From a virus: a DNA stretch of 47,841 nucleotides. Within the stretch, counting starts at the first letter, position 1; every line of letters begins with the position of its first letter. A program made the position numbers and the translations under genes. A model generated the notes under the pieces. That model was not told the DNA's origin. It did no database searches and saw only the letters and a list, made by a program, of their open reading frames with translations. Of this stretch, positions 42,921 to 47,841 are shown in pieces. Where the stretch lies: the IMG/VR virus record IMGVR_UViG_3300025892_000035, positions 1-47,841 of that record; one strand, written 5' to 3'.

Positions 42921-43534
42921 TGAACTATAGTGATAGTGAGAACTCGTATAGTTACGAGGCTAATAAACCATTAACGGAAGGCCAAAGTCTTTGGGTACCT
43001 ACCGATAGAATTTCAACTGAGGACTGTAATAGAATAATAGACTCAGCAAAAGATTTCAGACCTGGCACAGTTGTGCTAGATGGTAAGAATGTTGAGTCGC
43101 CAGTAAGAAAGACAAAATCAACTTTTGGAAACGAACAATGGGTTTATGATTTGGTTTGGCCGTACATGTTGGCTGCAAACTTACACGCCCATTGGCACTT
43201 TCAAGTAGATGCGGCTGAAGATTATCAAATAACAAAATACGAAGAAGGCGATTTCTATGGCGTTCATGTAGATAGTCTTGGCACACACGACTCAAGGAGA
43301 ATCGACCCATCACTACCTAATCTTCACAACAAATCTCGTAAGATGTCTATGAGTTTATTATTGAATGACACTTATGATGGTGGTGACTTAAATCTTTTCT
43401 CAGTCCAGTCAATCAGAAAAGAAACAGGAACTATGGTTTTCTTTCCTAGTTTCGTACCACACGAAGTAACGCCAGTAATAAAGGGAACTAGATATTCTCT
43501 TGTCATGTGGTTTGTCGGAAGGCCTTGGTATTAA
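42920..43534 (+). CDS. 2OG-Fe(II) oxygenase (PKHD/PiuC-like)
   Basis: 204 residues. H116-x-D118 (FYGVHVDS), GGDLNLF, H181 in FFPSFVPHEVTPV and R191: the PKHD hydroxylase pattern, and the closest match in this window is the gene at 4015. ATG shares one base with the previous stop. The stop is 3 bp before the next -35 box. Confidence 0.87.
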   Translation: MNYSDSENSYSYEANKPLTEGQSLWVPTDRISTEDCNRIIDSAKDFRPGTVVLDGKNVESPVRKTKSTFGNEQWVYDLVWPYMLAANLHAHWHFQVDAAEDYQITKYEEGDFYGVHVDSLGTHDSRRIDPSLPNLHNKSRKMSMSLLLNDTYDGGDLNLFSVQSIRKETGTMVFFPSFVPHEVTPVIKGTRYSLVMWFVGRPWY

Positions 43535-43537
43535 GGC

Positions 43538-43566
43538 TTGACAAAACTCTCATAACCTGATATAAT
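43538..43566 (+). promoter_or_regulatory. sigma70-like early promoter
   Basis: TTGACA 43538-43543, TATAAT 43561-43566, 17-bp spacer, GC before -35. It drives the exonuclease, the tmRNA and probably 33 to 59. Confidence 0.85.
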
Positions 43567-43593
43567 ATATCTAATATATTAAGAGGTGAAAAA

Positions 43594-44367
43594 ATGAGTG
43601 AAGCACTAAACGCTTTGATGAAAAGCAAATTTGAAATGAAAACATTTACACATACTCCTTTGCCAGAGAGTTCGGTAAAAGAAGTGTATACAGAAACAAT
43701 CAACAAGAAACGATTCTATGTAACGCCAGACGGCCATAAGTATCCATCTATCACAACTGTTCTTAGTGGCAGAGCGAAAGAAGGCATCAATGCATGGCGT
43801 GAGAGAGTCGGTGAAGCTGTTGCTAATCAAATAATGAGAACTGCTGCCAAACGAGGTACGGCTGTTCACGAACTTTGTGAAGATTATCTAAACAACAAAG
43901 AACTAGGCAATCAAGAGGTACTACCGCTTGCTATGTTTACTTTATTGAAGCCAGAACTTGACAATATAAATAATATTGTTGCACAAGAAGTTGGTTTGTA
44001 TAGTGATAGATGGGGTATTGCAGGTCGTGTTGACTGTATCGCTGAGTATGATGGCAAACTAACTGTTATTGATTTTAAGACATCCACAAAAGAAAAGAAA
44101 GAAGAATGGATTGAAAACTATTTCATTCAATGTACTGCCTATTGTGAGATGTTTGAAGAAAGATATGGTCGTGCAATCGACCAGATTGCTGTACTAATCG
44201 TCTGTGAAGATGGTGGTGTACAGACTTTTGTGAAAGACAAAAAAGATTATATAGATTTATTGCAACCAGCAATTGATGAATTTTGGGCAGAATACGATAT
44301 GGAATCTGCTCAACCCGTTTTGGGCGAGTCGGCAGAAATGTCAGAACGACTAGTGCCAAGGCGATGA
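43594..44367 (+). CDS. PD-(D/E)xK exonuclease (RecB-like)
   Basis: 257 residues. The nuclease core shows GRVDCIAEYDGKLTVIDFKTS (the Asp and D-x-K pair), an earlier GTAVHELCE helix with His and Glu, and Q in QCTAYCEMF, which is motif III of RecB-type nucleases. It likely processes DNA ends in recombination or host DNA breakdown. Ribosome site GAGGTG. The stop is a few bases before the tmRNA gene. Confidence 0.85.
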   Translation: MSEALNALMKSKFEMKTFTHTPLPESSVKEVYTETINKKRFYVTPDGHKYPSITTVLSGRAKEGINAWRERVGEAVANQIMRTAAKRGTAVHELCEDYLNNKELGNQEVLPLAMFTLLKPELDNINNIVAQEVGLYSDRWGIAGRVDCIAEYDGKLTVIDFKTSTKEKKEEWIENYFIQCTAYCEMFEERYGRAIDQIAVLIVCEDGGVQTFVKDKKDYIDLLQPAIDEFWAEYDMESAQPVLGESAEMSERLVPRR

Positions 44368-44369
44368 TA

Positions 44370-44625
44370 AGAATTCTCGTTGACGGTAATGGAGTAAAGG
44401 TTATGGACTTGGGTTCGATTCCCAACATCTCCACCAAAGTATTTTGGTCATCCCTAAAATATTTTCGTGGGGATGAAAAGGTGTTCGACATGGCTATTGA
44501 AAGATTACAAGAGAGGATAGTCCTAAGACTTAAAACTAAAATAAAAGCTAACTCTAATCAGTATGCTTTAGCAGCTTAAGTTGCTAAGGGGGTTGCCAGT
44601 ACCTTCTAACCCAAACTGGCACTAA
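44370..44625 (+). ncRNA. ssrA: circularly permuted two-piece tmRNA
   Basis: The acceptor piece comes first: T-stem TTGGG / CCCAA (44409-44413, 44421-44425) around loop TTCGATT, 3' acceptor strand CATCTCC, A, then CCA ending at 44436. A 32-nt spacer folds as a hairpin (AGTATTTT with AAAATATT). The coding piece starts GGGGATG at 44469 and pairs with CATCTCC, giving a G3-U70 wobble, the alanine identity mark. Tag frame 44547-44579 reads ANSNQYALAA then TAA. An H-type pseudoknot follows (GGGTT/AACCC at 44590/44608; GCCAGT/ACTGGC at 44595/44615). A P2-like pairing joins the pieces (CTATTG with TAATGG; CAAGAGA with TCTC-TTG). Outer ends are approximate. Trans-translation with host SmpB is implied; no smpB is here. 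Confidence 0.92.
44547..44579 (+). other. tmRNA proteolysis-tag reading frame
   Basis: Resume codon GCT, then AAC TCT AAT CAG TAT GCT TTA GCA GCT and TAA, giving ANSNQYALAA. With the alanine from the charged tmRNA, the tag would be AANSNQYALAA. The ALAA end is the normal ClpXP/ClpAP signal. Confidence 0.9.
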
Positions 44626-44639
44626 CTCAAGGTGATAAT

Positions 44640-44810
44640 ATGAAAAGATTTTTTAAAGAAGTGTACCTTACGGGTCATGGTAAAGAAGATAAGAACATGT
44701 TCAACACATTTAAAGACACAAAGTTTTACAAAGTAAATGCTGTTGAACAAGAAGAATTAAAAGATTGCCATAATGTGAAATATATAAACTTAGATGAGAT
44801 TAAAATATGA
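44640..44810 (+). CDS. small hypothetical protein (56 aa)
   Basis: 56 residues (MKRFFKEVYLTGHGKED...), basic start and acidic end. It begins about 15 bp after the tmRNA and overlaps the 33 gene by 4 bp. A Ser/His-free, non-catalytic-looking protein; function unknown. Confidence 0.6.
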   Translation: MKRFFKEVYLTGHGKEDKNMFNTFKDTKFYKVNAVEQEELKDCHNVKYINLDEIKI

Positions 44811-45034
44811 AAATGATAATTACACCAAATAAGTTTGCAATATTAATAGAAGAATTAGTTAAGACAAAGAAGATGAGTTACATTGATGCAATTCTTCACT
44901 ATTGTGAAAAGAACGGAATCGACCCGAGCGATTCTAAAAAATTAGTAAACAAAGGACTCAAAGAGAAGTTGACTTATGAGGCACAGAACCTTAATTTATT
45001 AAATACAGAGAAAGTACCACAGTTGCCCATATGA
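44807..45034 (+). CDS. 33: late transcription co-activator (T4 gp33-like)
   Basis: 75 residues. The stretch IEELVKTKKMSYIDAILHYCEKNGI, ending KLTYEAQNLNLL, aligns through its length with T4 gp33 (from memory: IEKMVEEFGMSYLEA ... IQSEAIDENLL), and the gene order 33, 59, 32 is that of T4. T4 gp33 links RNA polymerase to the sliding clamp at late promoters. Shorter than T4's 112 aa, lacking its N-terminal tail. Its C-terminus VPQLPI would stand for the clamp-binding end. Confidence 0.72.
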   Translation: MKMIITPNKFAILIEELVKTKKMSYIDAILHYCEKNGIDPSDSKKLVNKGLKEKLTYEAQNLNLLNTEKVPQLPI

Positions 45035-45594
45035 ATAATAGAGTAGCAATACTTTCTGCTATACCAGCAGAACTCAATGGATTCCCAGAAGAAGATTGGG
45101 AAAGTCAAATACTGTATACAGGTGTTGGTAAAATAAATGCCACAAAGGCACTTATGGAACATGCAATGCATTTAAGAAACTGGAACTATTCAGTTATAAA
45201 TTATGGTACAGCTGCCAAAGTAAGTGATAAGGTTGAAGTTGGTAAACTATATGAAGTTACTAATTTTATACAAAGAGATATGGATGTAACACCACTAGGA
45301 TTTCAGAACTATGAAACGCCATGGGGAAATAGAAACATATCATTTTTAACGACAACACTTGATGGCATTACATGTGGTACAGGTGATAGTTTTTATCTGC
45401 ACGGCGAGTCAAAACAAAATGACTATGATATAGTTGATATGGAATCATATGCGTTGGCATCTGTGTGCAAAGATTATGATATACCATTTCGTTGCTTTAA
45501 ATACATATCAGATGCTGGTGACCCACAAGAGTGGACTGTCAACGCAACAAAAGGCGTAGATTTATTTTTAGAAAAATTACAAGAGATACTATAG
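45031..45594 (+). CDS. nucleosidase / nucleoside phosphorylase-like (MTA/SAH nucleosidase type)
   Basis: 187 residues, shorter than usual (about 230). AILSAIPAEL (E14) is the N-terminal strand of the family; TGVGKINAT is the phosphate/ligand loop; CGTGDSFY, then D-M-E138 in DIVDMESYALA and SD161 in KYISDAGD are the substrate and catalytic residues. It may split MTA, SAH or another purine nucleoside. It sits between 33 and 59, interrupting the T4 order, so it looks like an inserted metabolic gene. Confidence 0.8.
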   Translation: MNNRVAILSAIPAELNGFPEEDWESQILYTGVGKINATKALMEHAMHLRNWNYSVINYGTAAKVSDKVEVGKLYEVTNFIQRDMDVTPLGFQNYETPWGNRNISFLTTTLDGITCGTGDSFYLHGESKQNDYDIVDMESYALASVCKDYDIPFRCFKYISDAGDPQEWTVNATKGVDLFLEKLQEIL

Positions 45595-45598
45595 GAGA

Positions 45599-46213
45599 AT
45601 GGATGGTTTTGAAGTATATAAGGTCTATTTGGCAATCAAATTACATTTCACAAGCAAAAACAGAAGTTACGACTTTCATAGACACGGCGGACGAACAACT
45701 GCAAAGCTTGAAACCTTCACTAAAAGAAGGGACAGATATTTTTTTCACAAACTTAGTCGCACTTACAACAGCACTACTGTGGTCGATTACTTTGTTAGTA
45801 ACTTTGTCAATAATTCTAATCTATGGGTTGGCGATATTATTGGCTCAACTGGTGACGAAAGTTATAAAGAGTGGTCTAAGAGAATAGAATCATTACATTA
45901 TTATTATGAACAAGATATAGAATACATCTTAGATAGAATGACTGCAAACGATATAGAGTTTGACGATATATTCACATCACATGATGGGCAACATCCGCCC
46001 ATATTGAAGATGGTTCTCTCTAAGAAGATATGTGTAGAAACATTTGTGATACTAGAAGATATACTTTCATTTGCAAAACGACTAGACAAAGATATAATGG
46101 AAACAGTATTGTGGCCTAAACTACACGACAGAATTGTAAGATACAAACCTTTTTTAAAATATGATACACCAAGATATAAAATGACATTGAGAAAAAAAGT
46201 AAGGGAGTTATAA
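45599..46213 (+). CDS. 59: helicase loader (T4 gp59-like)
   Basis: 204 residues. VYKVYLAIKLHF, KRRDRYFFHKLSR and FVSNFVNNSNLWVGDI match T4 gp59 segment by segment (from memory: VYKLYLMIKQH, KRRDKYFFQKLSE, FISNLVANQDAWIGDI). It loads the gp41-type helicase onto gp32-coated forks. Ribosome site TAGGAG before ATG. A +1-frame frame of 118 aa overlaps its first half but is not supported. Confidence 0.88.
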   Translation: MDGFEVYKVYLAIKLHFTSKNRSYDFHRHGGRTTAKLETFTKRRDRYFFHKLSRTYNSTTVVDYFVSNFVNNSNLWVGDIIGSTGDESYKEWSKRIESLHYYYEQDIEYILDRMTANDIEFDDIFTSHDGQHPPILKMVLSKKICVETFVILEDILSFAKRLDKDIMETVLWPKLHDRIVRYKPFLKYDTPRYKMTLRKKVREL

Positions 46214-46311
46214 TGTTAAGAGCAATAGGACTGATAGCCCTAATCTATCTATTTTTTAACTATCTGCCAGAGATACTAGAAACGGCAGATAAATGCTTAG
46301 GAAACGCTTGA
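46213..46311 (+). CDS. tiny membrane peptide (32 aa)
   Basis: 32 residues with a hydrophobic start (LRAIGLIALIYLFFNYL). TAATG overlap with the gp59 stop; its own TGA is inside the next -35 box. Unknown function. Confidence 0.5.
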   Translation: MLRAIGLIALIYLFFNYLPEILETADKCLGNA

Positions 46312-46336
46312 CAAAGGCAACAGTTTATAGTATAAT
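46308..46336 (+). promoter_or_regulatory. sigma70-like early promoter for tRNA and gp32
   Basis: TTGACA 46308-46313, TATAAT 46331-46336, 17-bp spacer, GC before -35. Transcription would start about 15 bp before the tRNA and continue to gene 32. Confidence 0.85.
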
Positions 46337-46356
46337 ATATCATATGCAAACAAAAT

Positions 46357-46430
46357 GCGGAAGTAGTGTAAAAGCAACATGACAGGTTTCCAATCTGTAG
46401 ATAGAGGTGCGAATCCTCTCTTCCGCTCCA
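46357..46430 (+). tRNA. tRNA-Gly (anticodon UCC), CCA encoded
   Basis: 74 nt with CCA. Acceptor GCGGAAG / CTTCCGC then TCCA. D-stem GTGT / ACAT. Anticodon arm ACAGG-TTTCCAA-TCTGT gives anticodon TCC, reading GGA/GGG. T-arm AGAGG-TGCGAAT-CCTCT. All helices pair, with G-T only at the D-stem and anticodon-stem ends. The phage genome uses many GGA/GGT glycine codons. Confidence 0.93.
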
Positions 46431-46447
46431 ACTTTGCATATTTTTGT

Positions 46448-46455
46448 TATAAATA
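46448..46455 (+). promoter_or_regulatory. T4-like late promoter
   Basis: Exact TATAAATA, 70 bp before gene 32. Would add late expression to the early promoter at 46308. Confidence 0.5.
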
Positions 46456-46524
46456 TAAAGGTGCGATACATACAGCACAAAACGATACAATAAACATACG
46501 AATACAATTATACGGAGAAAATAT

Positions 46525-47436
46525 ATGACATCAAGTCTATCAGCGTTAAAACGCTCAAACAACTTAGACACCCTAATGGGTGAACTATCAAAGGTTGCAG
46601 AACCACAAAAACAATCAAACTCATACCAAGATGATAGATTCTGGAAACCAGAACTAGACAAATCAGGTAATGGTTATGCTGTTTTTCGTTTCTTACCAGC
46701 AGTACAAGGCGAAGATTTGCCATGGGCAAGATTATGGTCCCATGCGTTTCAAGGCCCAGGTGGTTGGTTAATTGAAAACAGTCTGACTACAATCAACAAG
46801 AAATGTCCGATTAGTGAATCTAACAGTTTACTATGGAATTCTGGTGTTGAGGCTGATAAAGAAATTGCTCGTAAGAGAAAACGCAAGTTATCTTACTATG
46901 CAAATATTCTAGTGATTAGTGACCCTAAACATCCTGAAAACGAAGGTCAAGTAAAACTATATAAATTCGGTAAGAAAATCTTTGATAAGATTACTGAAGC
47001 GATGAAACCTGAGTTTGAAGATGAAACGCCAATCAACCCATTTGACTTTTGGGAAGGTGCAAACTTTAAACTAAAAATCAGAAAAGTTGATGGCTATTGG
47101 AATTATGATAAGTCAGAGTTCGATAGTAAATCTGCTATTGCACCTAATGACGAGGCAATTGAAGAAATATGGAATAAACAATATCCATTACAACCATTTC
47201 TCGCACCAGAGAACTTTAAATCATATGATGAGCTTAAAGCAAAACTTGACAAAGTTCTATCTGGCGTTAGAAATACTGGTACTGCCGAAGATGTTGCCAT
47301 CCCACCTGCAGCTTCAAAAGTAGAACCAGTAGTAGCAGAAACAGTAAGTTCCCCGACACCTGCTCCAATAACTGAAGATGATGATTCAGACGAAACTTTG
47401 AGTTATTTCAGTAAGTTAGCGGAAGAGGACGAGTAA
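46525..47436 (+). CDS. 32: single-stranded DNA-binding protein (T4 gp32-like)
   Basis: 303 residues. N-terminal LAST-like basic segment (SALKRSNNLD), OB-fold core with FRFLPA, GGWLIENSLTT, NKKCPISE, SYYANILVISDP and WEGANFKLKI, and an acidic C-terminal tail (EDDDSDETLSYFSKLAEEDE) for partner binding. Compared with T4 gp32 the zinc ligands are incomplete: one His (SHAF) and one Cys (KKCP) remain, while two Cys positions are Ser. Ribosome site ACGGAG. Confidence 0.93.
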   Translation: MTSSLSALKRSNNLDTLMGELSKVAEPQKQSNSYQDDRFWKPELDKSGNGYAVFRFLPAVQGEDLPWARLWSHAFQGPGGWLIENSLTTINKKCPISESNSLLWNSGVEADKEIARKRKRKLSYYANILVISDPKHPENEGQVKLYKFGKKIFDKITEAMKPEFEDETPINPFDFWEGANFKLKIRKVDGYWNYDKSEFDSKSAIAPNDEAIEEIWNKQYPLQPFLAPENFKSYDELKAKLDKVLSGVRNTGTAEDVAIPPAASKVEPVVAETVSSPTPAPITEDDDSDETLSYFSKLAEEDE

Positions 47437-47460
47437 TCTCTCCATCTGTTTTTACTATTT

Positions 47461-47494
47461 TGGGGTTAGAAACCTGTTTTCTAACCCCATTTTT
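47461..47494 (+). terminator. rho-independent terminator after gene 32
   Basis: 12-bp stem TGGGGTTAGAAA pairing with TTTCTAACCCCA, loop CCTGT, followed by TTTTT. Strongest stem in the window. Confidence 0.92.
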
Positions 47495-47495
47495 G

Positions 47496-47503
47496 TCTAA
47501 ATA
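47496..47503 (+). promoter_or_regulatory. T4-like late promoter (variant)
   Basis: TCTAAATA followed by TTACTAC, just after the gene 32 terminator and 65 bp before the next gene. Confidence 0.45.
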
Positions 47504-47567
47504 TTACTACTGATTATGAATGAAGTTTGAGATATCAAAACAACAACAACATAAAAGGAGAAAATTT

Positions 47568-47789
47568 ATGTGGAAAAATATCACGGATACAATAGGTAAT
47601 ATCACTACAGTTGCTGTACAACTTATTGGGTTGTCAGTAGCACTAGAAGTAGTGTTCGGTGCAAATGTACCATTTCTATCTTTAGGTGTTATCGATAACA
47701 TCTCAGCGATAGTTGCAAGCCTAGGTAACGAAGGTTTAGTAGGATTAGTTACAATCGCAATCTTATGGTCACTTTGGAAGAAGGACTAA
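47568..47789 (+). CDS. small membrane protein (73 aa)
   Basis: ATG 47568 has AAAAGGAG upstream; an earlier ATG at 47520 lacks one. Two hydrophobic stretches (about 13-30 and 48-70) around a FGANVPFLSLGVIDN loop and ending in WSLWKKD. Late-type control and size suit a virion or lysis membrane protein; not assigned. Confidence 0.75.
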   Translation: MWKNITDTIGNITTVAVQLIGLSVALEVVFGANVPFLSLGVIDNISAIVASLGNEGLVGLVTIAILWSLWKKD

Positions 47790-47805
47790 GTTAAACAGTA
47801 ACACG

Positions 47806-47830
47806 AAAGGGGGCTTCGGTCCCCTTTTTT
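47806..47830 (+). terminator. rho-independent terminator with UUCG loop
   Basis: Stem AAAGGGGGC / GTCCCCTTT with a CTTCGG tetraloop, then a T run to 47830. Confidence 0.92.
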
Positions 47831-47841
47831 ATGGTCTAAAC

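Noticed and set aside
44283-44579. 98-aa frame running through the exonuclease end and the tmRNA
   Set aside because: It crosses the tRNA-like domain and spacer of the tmRNA. Only its last ten codons are meaningful, as the tag frame.
45531-45887. 118-aa frame overlapping the nucleosidase end and gp59 start, with a hydrophobic C-terminus
   Set aside because: The gp59 frame in the same DNA matches T4 gp59 in several segments and has a ribosome site; this frame is a +1 shadow and its start lies inside the nucleosidase gene.

Overview
This 47.8 kb window is part of an AT-rich genome of a T4-like (myovirus-type) bacteriophage. It holds the T4 replication and recombination core: family B DNA polymerase (gp43), UvsX, DnaB-like helicase (gp41), primase (gp61), helicase loader (gp59), SSB (gp32), FEN-type RNase H, late co-activator gp33, and NrdA/NrdB. 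Every credible gene is on the + strand, mostly joined by ATGA or TAATG overlaps. Terminase, portal, major capsid, tail, sliding clamp, clamp loader and gp46/47 are not here, so this is a part of a larger genome. The many 2-oxoglutarate/Fe(II) oxygenases, the low GC and a circularly permuted two-piece tmRNA gene (an arrangement typical of Alphaproteobacteria) suggest a marine phage of an alphaproteobacterium, SAR11-like hosts being a plausible guess. The host is inference.

Layout. 1-6028: polymerase, three 2OG oxygenases and an SPPY-type DNA methyltransferase. 6035-8131: uvsX and a DUF6445-like protein. 8128-11762: replicative helicase and three more oxygenases. 11809-20708: a nuclease-like protein, a ligase-like nucleotidyltransferase, an EF-hand membrane protein, a multidomain nucleotidyltransferase/NMNAT-like protein, several low-complexity proteins and a HAD phosphatase. 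Many of these begin with a T4 capsid-targeting-like N-terminus. 20762-25651: virion-type proteins. 25662-28355: membrane proteins, a class 3 lipase, an acyl-carrier-like protein and a spanin-like pair. 28395-33911: primase, NrdA, NrdB. 33895-36766: RuvC-like resolvase, glycine-zipper protein, glutaredoxin, P-loop kinase. 36846-43534: RNase H, endolysin, ferredoxin and three oxygenases. 43594-47789: RecB-like exonuclease, permuted tmRNA, gp33, nucleosidase, gp59, tRNA-Gly and gp32.

Regulation is readable. Ten near-identical sigma70-like promoters (GCTTGAC, 16-17 bp, TATAAT or TATAAA) precede the replication and metabolism units. T4 late-like boxes (TATAAATA and close variants) precede virion, cargo and some other units. 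Five hairpin terminators close units.

The most notable items are: (i) the phage-encoded permuted tmRNA, with a readable tag (ANSNQYALAA) and a G3-U70 alanine identity pair; (ii) a set of enzymes and low-complexity proteins carrying capsid-targeting-like N-termini that end in a prohead-protease-like xE|A/G site, suggesting proteins packed in the head and injected; (iii) ten 2OG-Fe(II) oxygenase-type genes in 48 kb; (iv) a PIP-box-like LDDFF C-terminus shared by the polymerase and the methyltransferase.
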